NCBI GenBank assembly: GCA_014237395.1
Contig: JABZFP010000029.1
Location: forward strand, 424,537 to 488,536
Source of the DNA: Desulfobacteraceae bacterium
GTDB taxonomy: Bacteria > Desulfobacterota > Desulfobacteria > Desulfobacterales > UBA5852
Direction: 5' to 3'
DNA: 64,000 bases
In this document: positions 32,376 through 40,371 of the stretch, piece by piece
Numbering within the stretch: the stretch's first letter is position 1
Layout of the letters: the number at the start of each line of letters is the position of its first letter
Notes under the pieces: model-generated
The model's database searches: none
Seen by the model: only the letters and a program-made list of their open reading frames with translations
Told to the model about the DNA's origin: nothing
Position numbers and translations under genes: made by a program

Positions 32376-33194
32376 ATGGAAAATCTGGTGAAAATCCCGA
32401 AAAAACAGGAATCGATCGGCGAAATGCTGCGCTTCTGGCGGCAGCTGAACCGAAAAAGCCAGATGGATCTGGCGCTGGATGTAGATGTTTCTTCCAAGCA
32501 TTTAAGCTTTGTGGAGACAGGCAAGTCCAAACCAAGCCGCCATCTCGTTTTGAAAATCGCCCAGTCGCTAAAGCTGCCCCTCAGACACCGCAATGCCTTC
32601 TTACTGGCGGCCGGCTATGCCCCTGAATTTAATGAAGAACCTTTTGATGGTCCCAAAATGGAAATCGTGCGGGACGCGTTGCGCCGCATGCTGAAAATGC
32701 ATGAGCCCTACCCTGCTTTCGTGGTCAACACGGGGTATAAAATCCTCATGACAAATTCCGGTTATGACCAGATGGTAGCATTCTTCGCCGGAGAAAACGC
32801 CCTCACAAAGTATGACAACGCCATTAGGATTCTATTTTCTGAAGATGGTCTGCGGCCGTATGTGAAAGACTGGCCTGCCATCGAACAATTTTTGCTGGCG
32901 CGGTTGTGGGAAGAGGTGGTTTCGACCCAAAACAGCGCGTTGGTGGCGCTGTACCAGGAAATCAAACGGTTGGCGACCTCGAAAAGCCCGGTCCATTTTG
33001 AAATGGACAGCAATCTTCCCGTGATGAGTCTGGTCCTGGAAAAAAAAGCCGAAAAGGCCAGCTTTTTCACGACCATTACAACGCTCGGAACCCCTCTGGA
33101 CCTGACGACCCAGGAACTCCGGATCGAGCTGCTTTTTCCATCGGACGACGCGACAAAGCGGATGTTCCCCTTGGACGACAGAACGATCCGGTAA
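32376..33194 (+). CDS. XRE-family transcriptional regulator with MLTR-type ligand domain
   Basis: A 272-residue regulator. The helix-turn-helix (about residues 14-70) shows IGEMLRFWRQLNRKSQMDLA, VSSKHLSFVETGKSKPSR. A second domain (about 100-260) with YPAFVVNTGYKILMTNSGY and DLTTQELRIELLFPSDD matches the MmyB-like (MLTR) ligand-binding fold, proposed to bind fatty-acid-like molecules. AGAGGT precedes ATG 32376. It is divergently arranged with a small membrane protein across a 118-base spacer, the likely operator region. Confidence 0.88.
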   Translation: MENLVKIPKKQESIGEMLRFWRQLNRKSQMDLALDVDVSSKHLSFVETGKSKPSRHLVLKIAQSLKLPLRHRNAFLLAAGYAPEFNEEPFDGPKMEIVRDALRRMLKMHEPYPAFVVNTGYKILMTNSGYDQMVAFFAGENALTKYDNAIRILFSEDGLRPYVKDWPAIEQFLLARLWEEVVSTQNSALVALYQEIKRLATSKSPVHFEMDSNLPVMSLVLEKKAEKASFFTTITTLGTPLDLTTQELRIELLFPSDDATKRMFPLDDRTIR

Positions 33195-33448
33195 AAGGCA
33201 GCGATGATGTCTATCTTCGAAGAGATACCGCATCGTTTTCCGGTACACATTTGACGGGTATTTTGACAATCTGCACCGCTTCTGCTAAATCTTCGTCTCC
33301 TCTCGTATAATTTCGGCCGGCTACCCCATCACGCAACGTGGTCCGCATGTGCAATCGCTTGTCCGCGGCGAAAAACGACGCCCAGGGCACTCACGTCTTC
33401 ATTCTGCAGGACCAGCTCTTCGAATTAACTTTAGCGGATTGGGAACTT

Positions 33449-33850
33449 ATGAGAATCATAGACTACAAACGGCATGAGTTGCATGGCAATCCCGTGGAGA
33501 AAAGGGCCAAAATATCGACGTTCGTTTACGATATCCCTAACTTTGGCGCCTGCGGTATATTTCCGCCACTTCATATCCTTAACCAGATTTTCGAAACCGG
33601 CGGGTCGGAGGGAAGCATGAGTCCAGGGGCGACCTGGGAGCCCTTCACCATCAACGAAGAGGAGTACGGACGGTTGGTCGACATCATCGCACGGCTTGAT
33701 CCAAAAGCACTTGACGATAAAGCGCGTTACACCTTTATTAAGTTCGAATTCGATGCGGCTTTTGATCACCTGCAGGATTGGGACGCCTGGATCAGAGGCG
33801 TGTGTAAAAAGCATCGCGACGCCTACCACAGCCGGCGGTCGGGCCATTAG
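33449..33850 (+). CDS. Hypothetical protein heading the dimethylargininase operon
   Basis: About 133 residues from ATG 33449 (MRIIDYKRHELHGNPVEKRA); the frame is open to 33338, so the start is uncertain. Recognisable but unnamed features are IPNFGACGIFPPLHILNQIFE and a C-terminal helical stretch YTFIKFEFDAAFDHLQDWDAWI. No signal or membrane segment. It ends 16 bases before the dimethylargininase-like gene, suggesting cotranscription. Confidence 0.5.
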   Translation: MRIIDYKRHELHGNPVEKRAKISTFVYDIPNFGACGIFPPLHILNQIFETGGSEGSMSPGATWEPFTINEEEYGRLVDIIARLDPKALDDKARYTFIKFEFDAAFDHLQDWDAWIRGVCKKHRDAYHSRRSGH

Positions 33851-33866
33851 AAGGGGGAAAACCCTC

Positions 33867-34679
33867 ATGGTAAAAAATGAAGGCGACCCATTAAAACGTG
33901 TCATCGTCTGCACCCCCAAAGAAGAATATGCCCGCGCCGGCAACCGGAAAGAACACAATATCGGCGACCTGGGTGATCCGGCAATAGCCATCCGGCAACA
34001 CGATGCGCTGAAAGAAACACTCAGGGCTTTCGGAGCCGACGTTCTGGATGTGCCTGAACGGGCCGAGCACCCCAACTCGGTTTTCACACGGGACACCGCC
34101 ATCTGCACCCCGCAGGGTTTTATCCACCTCAATTTAGGATTAGAAACGCGGCAATCGGAAGGGGCCTGGATGGCGCAAATTTTAAAGGCCCAAGGGAAAC
34201 GCTGTATCGGCGAAATCAAGCCACCGGGAACCGTCGAAGGCGGCGATGTGATCCTATCCGGGGACGTCGCCTTCATCGGACGATCCGTCCGCACCAATGG
34301 AGAAGGGATACGACAATTTTCGCAAATCATGACACCTATGGGGTATGAGATTCGCGTCATCGATTTGCCGGATACGATCCTGCACCTTGATAAAGCTTTG
34401 ATGGTTTTAGGCGCCAAACAAGTGCTCTATTGCAATGAGTTGATTTCACCATATAATATCAGGGGCTTTGACGGTATTAAAATATCCTGCGGCGAAAATA
34501 CCACCGCGAACATTATCTGCCTGGGAAACCAAGAGGTTATTGTCAACCGCTCCAACGCAACTGTAACCGGCCTCCTGAGAGACAACGGGTATATTGTTCA
34601 CGACTTGGATTTGAGTGAGTTTGCCAAAGGCATGGGCGGCCCCAATTGCCTGATCATGCCGGTTGAACGCGGCGTCTAA
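33867..34679 (+). CDS. Amidinotransferase/dimethylargininase-like hydrolase
   Basis: A 270-residue pentein-fold enzyme. Conserved sites: HPNSVFTRDTAIC (substrate-binding Asp), EGGDVILSG, the catalytic His in DTILHLDKALMVLG, and the catalytic Cys in GGPNCLIMPVERG near the C-terminus. This fits dimethylarginine dimethylaminohydrolases or arginine deiminases, which release citrulline from (methyl)arginine. The exact substrate is open. AAGGGGG precedes ATG 33867. Followed 24 bases later by the DUF711 gene. Confidence 0.85.
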   Translation: MVKNEGDPLKRVIVCTPKEEYARAGNRKEHNIGDLGDPAIAIRQHDALKETLRAFGADVLDVPERAEHPNSVFTRDTAICTPQGFIHLNLGLETRQSEGAWMAQILKAQGKRCIGEIKPPGTVEGGDVILSGDVAFIGRSVRTNGEGIRQFSQIMTPMGYEIRVIDLPDTILHLDKALMVLGAKQVLYCNELISPYNIRGFDGIKISCGENTTANIICLGNQEVIVNRSNATVTGLLRDNGYIVHDLDLSEFAKGMGGPNCLIMPVERGV

Positions 34680-34703
34680 TAGAACCATGATCTAAAAAGG
34701 GGT

Positions 34704-35942
34704 ATGGCATTGCATTATTACAATAAGGATCTTTGCCGAATAAGAACGATAACGACCTTTTTGTCTTTGACGAAAGACAAAACAAGCTGGAAGAAAAACA
34801 TTCTGAAAGCCTCCCGTTTTTGCGCTGAATTGTCCAACACCTTTGTGGAAAACGGATACGTTGTTCAGTCGGTCCGAATCGTTACCAACCCATTCGGCGA
34901 GTATCTCAATACGGAGAGTTTAGAAAGTGCGAGAGAGGATTTGGCCTATCTCAGCAGTCTTCTTAATTCTTCTGACCTCGCCGGGATTCGAATTCGATTT
35001 GCTATCGGAGAAGCGCGAACACAAGACGAGATCCATCTGCTACCGGAATTGGTTAAGGAATTTGGCGACCTGTGTAACGCATGCGTCAATGTCGACCCTG
35101 ATGATGCCGGCATGCTCGATAACACGTTAATCCGATACGCGGCCGAAGCTGTTTCGGAAATCAGCCGAATAACACCTCGAGGCGAAGGTAATTTCAACTT
35201 TACCGTTAATTTCAATTGTGAGCCCCTGATACCCTATTTCCCGGCCGGCTATCATCGCAATGCACTTGGGGACCGCTTTGTTGTCGGGTTAGAGACGCCG
35301 GATTTGCTTGTTGAGGTCCTAAAGGCGTTTAACCGGAATTCGGCCTCCGGGACCCATAATGACCTGTTTAAAGGTTATTACGAGGTCATGCGGGAGGCAC
35401 TTCAGTATCATATAGCCACCATTCATAACGTCATTTCGCAGTCAACGATCGACAAACCTTTTACTTTCTCGGGTTTCGACAGTTCCGCCGCCCCCTCCAA
35501 GAATTGCGCCAGCATGGTCGATGTTTATGAACAGATGGGAATTGCGTATTTTGGCGCCTCGGGCACCGTGGAAGCCTCATCGTTATTGACGCGCGTCTTT
35601 AAATCCATCCAGGGCGTCGCGCTCGTCGGTTTTTCCGGGCTTATGCTCGCCGTAACGGAAGATACCGGTCTTGCCCAGGGCACGATCAATGGTGACTTTG
35701 ATATCCGTTCCCTCTTAACCTACAGCGCTGTTTGTGGCATTGGCCTGGATACGGTCCCAATCCCCGGCGACACGTCAGTTGATAAAATTTCAGCCCTGAT
35801 GCGCGATACGGGCACAATGGCCTATCGCTTAAACAAACCCCTAACGGTTCGCGTGTTTCCCGTGCCGGGTTTAAAGGCCGGAGATATGACCGCTTTTGAA
35901 AGTGAAGATCTTTGTAATTGTGCCGTTCTAGCGGTCCCCTGA
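34704..35942 (+). CDS. DUF711 (UPF0210) family protein
   Basis: A 412-residue soluble protein of the DUF711/UPF0210 family. Motifs: CRIRTITTFLSL near the start, GEGNFNFTVNFNC, FSGFDSSAAPSKNCASM, GIGLDTVPIPGDTS and LNKPLTVRVFPVPGLKAGDMTAF. The fold is related to glycyl-radical/PFL-like barrels in structure predictions, but function is unknown. Its place directly behind a dimethylargininase-like gene suggests a role in arginine or guanidine-compound metabolism; this is inference. Confidence 0.88.
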   Translation: MALHYYNKDLCRIRTITTFLSLTKDKTSWKKNILKASRFCAELSNTFVENGYVVQSVRIVTNPFGEYLNTESLESAREDLAYLSSLLNSSDLAGIRIRFAIGEARTQDEIHLLPELVKEFGDLCNACVNVDPDDAGMLDNTLIRYAAEAVSEISRITPRGEGNFNFTVNFNCEPLIPYFPAGYHRNALGDRFVVGLETPDLLVEVLKAFNRNSASGTHNDLFKGYYEVMREALQYHIATIHNVISQSTIDKPFTFSGFDSSAAPSKNCASMVDVYEQMGIAYFGASGTVEASSLLTRVFKSIQGVALVGFSGLMLAVTEDTGLAQGTINGDFDIRSLLTYSAVCGIGLDTVPIPGDTSVDKISALMRDTGTMAYRLNKPLTVRVFPVPGLKAGDMTAFESEDLCNCAVLAVP

Positions 35943-36016
35943 ATTAGGCGCCTGTCATTTGACAACCAGGCGAAGTACGCGGACCTGCGAGCGAAACGTC
36001 TTGAAGGGAAAACAAA

Positions 36017-36322
36017 ATGAAAATTTCTGATTGGCTGGATGAAAAAGTGGCCGAAAACGTGGATGTATCGCAAATCGCATTGCCCACCGATATTGTTTTT
36101 GAGGACGTCGCAGATGAAATGGTATTCTTTGAAGAATGGAATCCATGCGGCATTTTCTGCACCAAAAATCATCCCTATTCCAAGGTCGAGCGTTTCGGAC
36201 ACTGGTATCGCTGCAAAGGCCAGGATAAGCAAGCCGGGGTTCATTCATCGGAAATGAAGTGGCGGCTGTTTACCAGGAACAAAGACCTTGCCCTCCAGAC
36301 GGCAAAATCACATATCGAATAA
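36017..36322 (+). CDS. Small hypothetical protein
   Basis: A 101-residue acidic protein: KISDWLDEKVAENVDVSQIALP, EWNPCGIFCTKNHPYSKVERFGHWYRCKGQDKQAG. Three cysteines and two histidines could bind a metal, but there is no regular motif. AAGGGA lies 8 bases before ATG 36017. It is the fourth same-strand gene in the group that begins at 33449. No family recognised. Confidence 0.55.
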   Translation: MKISDWLDEKVAENVDVSQIALPTDIVFEDVADEMVFFEEWNPCGIFCTKNHPYSKVERFGHWYRCKGQDKQAGVHSSEMKWRLFTRNKDLALQTAKSHIE

Positions 36323-36338
36323 CAAGAAGGAATGCGCG

Positions 36339-36884
36339 TTGGACATAAGAAAATCCACTGAAACCGATCGGGTAGCCATCGCGAAAATCCATACGAAGGC
36401 CTTTGGCGAAGAAAAAGGCCCGGAAATAGCGGCGCTGGTCAATGGATTGTTCGACGATCCAACCGCCGCGCCATTGCTGTCATTAGTTGCGGTCGAAAAG
36501 GATCGACTCGTCGGCCATATCCTCTACACGAAGTCCGTCATTACGGATACCGATACGCCTGTTTCGATTCGGCTGCTGGCCCCTCTGGCGGTTCTGCCGG
36601 ATGCCCAAGCGAAAGGCGTTGGCCGCAAACTGATTAAAGAAGGACTTGACCAACTGTGGGACGCCGGGGTCGATCTCGTCTTTGTTCTTGGGCATCCGGA
36701 TTATTATCCGCGCTGCGGATTTATGCCTGCCGGGGTGCTGGGGTTCGAAGCGCCCTATCCCATACCCGATGAACATGCCGGCGCATGGATGGTTCAAGCC
36801 CTAAAGGACGGTGTTATCGGTCGTGTTAAAGGGAAAGTCCAATGCGCGGAAGTGCTTGACCAACCCCAGCACTGGCGCGAGTAG
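36339..36884 (+). CDS. GNAT family N-acetyltransferase
   Basis: A 181-residue acetyltransferase of the YhbS type. I choose TTG 36339 because AGAAGG lies 8 bases upstream and the frame then opens LDIRKSTETDRVAIAKIH, the usual first strand. APLAVLPDAQAKGVGRKLIKEGL is the acetyl-CoA loop; VFVLGHPDYYPRCGFMPAG and IPDEHAGAWMVQAL are typical of this subfamily. Substrate unknown. Confidence 0.88.
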   Translation: MDIRKSTETDRVAIAKIHTKAFGEEKGPEIAALVNGLFDDPTAAPLLSLVAVEKDRLVGHILYTKSVITDTDTPVSIRLLAPLAVLPDAQAKGVGRKLIKEGLDQLWDAGVDLVFVLGHPDYYPRCGFMPAGVLGFEAPYPIPDEHAGAWMVQALKDGVIGRVKGKVQCAEVLDQPQHWRE

Positions 36885-37006
36885 CCTTTATTGCTAACAA
36901 TCTGTTACACGGGTGCCTTACGCAACATGGCATTTGCGCCCGTCAAAGATTTCTCAACGTCCAATTTCATATAACATTCTGAATGGTTCTAACGAGGAGG
37001 GAAATA

Positions 37007-37321
37007 ATGAAAACCTTTGCCGATAAAGCGTATGACTTATTGAGAAAGGTGCCCAAAGGGCGCGTTACCACCTATAAGGAAATAGCCCATGCCCTGAACA
37101 CCAAAGCCTATCGCGGGGTCGGGCAAGCCATGCGCAATAACCCCCATGCACCCGAAGTTCCCTGACACCGGGTCGTTGCCACATCCGGTCGGATTGGGGG
37201 ATTTCAGGGAAAAACATCGGGAAGGTCGATCCAAAGAAAAATTCAAATGCTCAAAGAGGAAGGAATTGAGGTCCACGGAGGAAAGATAAAGGATTTTGAG
37301 GACGTTCTTTATCGATTTTGA
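37007..37321 (+). CDS. O6-alkylguanine-DNA alkyltransferase with predicted selenocysteine at the catalytic site
   Basis: A short MGMT/Ogt-type protein of 104 residues that transfers alkyl groups from O6-alkylguanine to its own active site. It reads MKTFADKAYDLLRKVPKGRV, TTYKEIAHAL, YRGVGQAMRNNPHAP, then VP-(UGA)-HRVV in place of the family's VPCHRVV. After it come GRIGGFQGKTS and KIQMLKEEGIEVHGG, to a UGA stop at 37319. The internal UGA is codon 53 (37163-37165). Everything after it is conserved and in frame. A SECIS-like hairpin begins 13 nt downstream. GAGGAGGG precedes ATG 37007. Most likely a selenoprotein; the alternative is a nonsense mutation at exactly the catalytic codon. The N-terminal extension of longer Ogt proteins is absent, as in the short archaeal-like group. 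Confidence 0.8.
37179..37197 (+). promoter_or_regulatory. Predicted bacterial SECIS element
   Basis: The RNA folds as CCA-(C bulge)-AUCC-GGUC-GGAU-UGG: 3 bp, one bulged base on the 5' side, 4 bp and a GGUC tetraloop. The E. coli fdhF SECIS has the same plan (3 bp, bulged U, 3 bp, GGUC loop). The loop G is 21 nt after the UGA, inside the range used by bacterial SelB; fdhF has 18. An alternative hairpin pairs ACCGGGU (37167-37173) with 37183-37189 but places the loop too close. Confidence 0.75.
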
Positions 37322-37456
37322 TCATCCTTGAAATTCATCGCGCTTGAGCCGGACACACAAAACTGCCCCCTGTCATCTTGATATAATTGCGTTTTTCTGT
37401 CATTGTGCTATATATTGCTTCAAATTCACCCCTCTCCGGATGACAGGAAGCGCCCC

Positions 37457-37858
37457 ATGCCGATATCGTATTTGTTTAAAGGTGATTTGTTGATGTTCAA
37501 AGCCCGTGGCGCCGTCACCGTCAAAGAATTCTACCTGGCCTGGGATAAAATTTCCGGGGATTCGTCTTTCCAGCAGCCCCTTGATACGCTGATCGATCTT
37601 CGCGAAGCCCAAGTCGATGTGCCCGGCCAGGAGATCGAAGCCATTGTCTACCGATTAAAAAAGGATCGATTGTTTAAAAAGATGGTTTTCGTGGCGGAGC
37701 GCGGATCCTTCACCTATGCCATGGGCCGCATGTTCTGTATCAATGCCGAATATGTCGGCTGCCGTTCCGAAATCTTCCTCAACATGGTCGATGCCCTGGC
37801 CTGGCTCGATCGAGAAGGCATGGACGATGAACCTGCGGCACCGATCGAGGCCTCCTGA
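37457..37858 (+). CDS. SpoIIAA-like (STAS superfamily) protein, paralogue 2
   Basis: A 133-residue cytoplasmic protein of the same layout as 18978: PISYLFKGDLLMFKARGAVTVKEF, TLIDLREAQVDV, KMVFVAERGSFTYAMGRMF and FLNMVDALAWLDREG. AGGAAG precedes ATG 37457. The function of the family is not established. Only distantly similar to paralogue 1 (shared pattern, low identity). Confidence 0.65.
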   Translation: MPISYLFKGDLLMFKARGAVTVKEFYLAWDKISGDSSFQQPLDTLIDLREAQVDVPGQEIEAIVYRLKKDRLFKKMVFVAERGSFTYAMGRMFCINAEYVGCRSEIFLNMVDALAWLDREGMDDEPAAPIEAS

Positions 37859-37923
37859 CAAAAGCGCCGATTGACACGTTCCATCGGACCGCTTTTCAGC
37901 ACTACGCTTTTCCCCGGATAGCC

Positions 37924-38643
37924 ATGATACGAAGCTTGCTGTTCTGGACATTGTTTCCTTTCGTGCTACCGCAGGCCATCCGTGTTCGCAGCGATGCACC
38001 GCGCTTTCCCGGGGCCGGCGGGCCGAAGGAAGGCGCCATTGGTGAGGGACCGCCCCTCAGGCTCCTCGCAGTTGGAGACTCCATCATTGCCGGTGTGGGT
38101 GCCGAAAGCTTGTCCAAAGCGCTGGTGGGTCAAACCGCAGCATGGCTGGCGGACCTGCTGGGGTGTCGAATCGATTGGACAGCCCGCGGCAGCATCGGGG
38201 CCGATTCGAACAAAATCCTGCATCGCCTGGTTCCAAGCCTGCCAGAACCGGAAGCGGACATCATCATTCTGTCGGTGGGGGTAAACGATGTGACCGGGCT
38301 CACCCGCCTATCCCGCTGGCAGCGTAACCTGAATGACCTGCTGACAGCCTTGCATCGCCACTCTCCCCGGGCCATCGTGGCCGTGGCTGGTATCCCCCCG
38401 CTCAAGGGGTTTCCCCTTCTGCCGCAGCCCCTGCGTGCCCTTTTCGGGCTGCGCGGAGATATATTCGACAAGGCCTCCCGGAAAGTGTTATTGCGCTATC
38501 CTTTTGCGGTCTATATTCCGCTGGACTTCGATCCTACGCCCGATAAATTCTCGGCCGATGGCTACCATCCCTCGGGAAAAAGCTACCGGGAATTCGGTCT
38601 GATGATGGCAACCCAAATCTCAAAAAAGATTGACAAGCCCTAA
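37924..38643 (+). CDS. SGNH/GDSL hydrolase
   Basis: A 239-residue esterase/lipase-type protein. The blocks are LLAVGDSIIAGVG (nucleophile Ser, about residue 53), ARGSIGADS, SVGVNDVTGLT (oxyanion Asn) and SADGYHPSGKSYREFG (catalytic Asp and His). A hydrophobic N-terminus (IRSLLFWTLFPFVLPQAI) could be a signal or anchor, so the enzyme probably acts at the envelope. Substrate unknown. Same strand as the SpoIIAA-like gene, 65 bases downstream. Confidence 0.9.
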   Translation: MIRSLLFWTLFPFVLPQAIRVRSDAPRFPGAGGPKEGAIGEGPPLRLLAVGDSIIAGVGAESLSKALVGQTAAWLADLLGCRIDWTARGSIGADSNKILHRLVPSLPEPEADIIILSVGVNDVTGLTRLSRWQRNLNDLLTALHRHSPRAIVAVAGIPPLKGFPLLPQPLRALFGLRGDIFDKASRKVLLRYPFAVYIPLDFDPTPDKFSADGYHPSGKSYREFGLMMATQISKKIDKP

Positions 38644-38979
38644 AACCTCAACACGGACAGCCGATTATCACCTCCGGCAATATCGTCGACCCGACTAGGA
38701 AAGTGGCTGCCGTATTGACGGTATAGGCTTTCGGTCGTAAGTTTCTGCAGCTGCGGTTCTTGATTGTCCTGATCGACGAATGCAGGCAAGCCTATGCTGC
38801 ATCAATATTTCACGGATACTTCAGCAGGCTTTTTTGAACATCTGCCGGGATTAGGAAAAATCATTCCCCGCATCCGCGGCACCCTGTAATGCGCTGCCAC
38901 ACAACAACATCCCATGCACAGCATGGCACCACGCCGCTGGCGCATACCATCATAAGTCATCGAGAGGGCCAGCCACTCC
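38644..38979. other. Intergenic region, no gene seen
   Basis: Open frames here have no coding character. A TTTTTT run at 38832-38837 and GC-rich short palindromes (CCGCATCCGCGG near 38869) are the only features. It must hold the promoter of the DUF2254/MscS operon. Confidence 0.5.
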
Positions 38980-40371
38980 ATGAAAACCAGAATCCGCAAT
39001 CTTCTCGAAAAATTATCCGGCAATTACTGGTTTATCCCCTCTGTTATGGCCGTTGCGGCCATCGGTCTTTCCCAGGGACTGCTGTATCTTGACCAGATCA
39101 TGGGCCCACAGGGACTTTGGCAGGGCAGTGCTTTTCTGACGACCGGTATCGAGGGCGCCCGATCCACCCTTGCCACGATTGCCAGTTCCATGATCACGGT
39201 TACCGGTGTTGTGTTCTCCATCACAATCGTAAGCCTGTCCCTGGCGTCCCAGCAATTTGGACCCCGCCTGCTGCAGCATTTCATGCGAGATCGCGGCAAT
39301 CAAATCGTTCTCGGAACGGTTACCTCGACCTTTATATACTGCCTGCTGGTATTACGAACGATCGGTGCCTCTGTTGAAGGTGCCTTCGTCCCTCACGGCA
39401 GTGCCCTGGTGGGTGTCATGCTGGCCGTTGTCAACATCGGCGTCCTGATTTACTTCATCCACCACACGGCCGAGGCGATACAGGTCAACAATGTAATCAG
39501 CCGCATCAGTCGCGACATTTCCAACGCAGTGAAGCGCTTGTATCCCGAAAAACGATCCTCAGCGAGCCAACCGGAAGCCGATCCGGCCCCTCGAAAACCG
39601 CTACCGGATGATTTCAACGATCGGGCGGCCGTCCTCTGTGCCGAGGATAGTGGCTATATTCAGGCAATTGACCCCGGCAGCCTCGTCCAATTGGCGAAAG
39701 AAAATGACCTGATCATCCGCCTTCTTCGCCGCCCTGGGCATTTCCTTGTCGCAGACACCCCCTTGGCCGAAGTCTATCCAGCTGAGGCGATTACAGCGGA
39801 GCTGTCCACAGCTATCAACAGCCAATTCATTTTGGGCTCCAAGCGTTCCCAGGAGTATGACCTGGAGTTCCTGATCAACGAACTGGTCGAAATCGCCGCC
39901 CGCGCCCTTTCTCCCGGAATAAACGACCCGTTTACAGCCATTGCTTGCATCGACCATCTGAGTTCGGCGTTGTGCGACCTTGCCAAGCGGTCCGAACCTT
40001 CTGCGGAACGTCTTGATTCCGGCGATTCGCTCCGGCTCATCCTTCACATGACCGGTTTTCCGGAAATCGTGGATGCGGCCTTCAACCAAATCCGGCAAAA
40101 TGCCCGCACTCATGCCTCCGTGACCATACGACTGCTGGAAAGCCTGGGAACAATCATGCGCTTTGCCTGGAACGCTAAGCAGCGGGACGCCATTATACGG
40201 CAGGCCATTATGATCGAAAAAGGCTGTCGTGACGGTCTTCCGGAAGCCATGGATGCCGAAGATGTTTCAAAACGATATACGTCGATTTTTAAAACCATGC
40301 GCGATCAACGTAGCGGAGAATCGCAAAGGGGAGACGATACATGGCAGTTAAGGCGGCCGCCGACTTATTAA
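38980..40371 (+). CDS. DUF2254 membrane protein
   Basis: A 463-residue DUF2254 family protein. Four transmembrane helices lie in the first 165 residues (WFIPSVMAVAAIGLSQGLLYL; STLATIASSMITVTGVVFSITIVSLSLASQQFGPR is the family hallmark; two more follow). A long soluble region contains DLEFLINELVEIAARALSPGINDPFTAIACIDHLS, also conserved. Function unknown. It overlaps the MscS-type gene by 31 bases, a strong hint of a joint role in membrane stress or ion flux. Confidence 0.9.
   Translation: MKTRIRNLLEKLSGNYWFIPSVMAVAAIGLSQGLLYLDQIMGPQGLWQGSAFLTTGIEGARSTLATIASSMITVTGVVFSITIVSLSLASQQFGPRLLQHFMRDRGNQIVLGTVTSTFIYCLLVLRTIGASVEGAFVPHGSALVGVMLAVVNIGVLIYFIHHTAEAIQVNNVISRISRDISNAVKRLYPEKRSSASQPEADPAPRKPLPDDFNDRAAVLCAEDSGYIQAIDPGSLVQLAKENDLIIRLLRRPGHFLVADTPLAEVYPAEAITAELSTAINSQFILGSKRSQEYDLEFLINELVEIAARALSPGINDPFTAIACIDHLSSALCDLAKRSEPSAERLDSGDSLRLILHMTGFPEIVDAAFNQIRQNARTHASVTIRLLESLGTIMRFAWNAKQRDAIIRQAIMIEKGCRDGLPEAMDAEDVSKRYTSIFKTMRDQRSGESQRGDDTWQLRRPPTY

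Noticed and set aside
36983..37165. Short 5' ORF of the alkyltransferase read as a truncated pseudogene
   Set aside because: The reading continues after the UGA with full family conservation, the UGA replaces the catalytic Cys and a SECIS-like hairpin follows; recoding explains the data better.
38802..39023. Minus-strand ORF before the DUF2254 gene
   Set aside because: No ribosome-binding site, overlaps the start of a clear gene and has no family-like segments.
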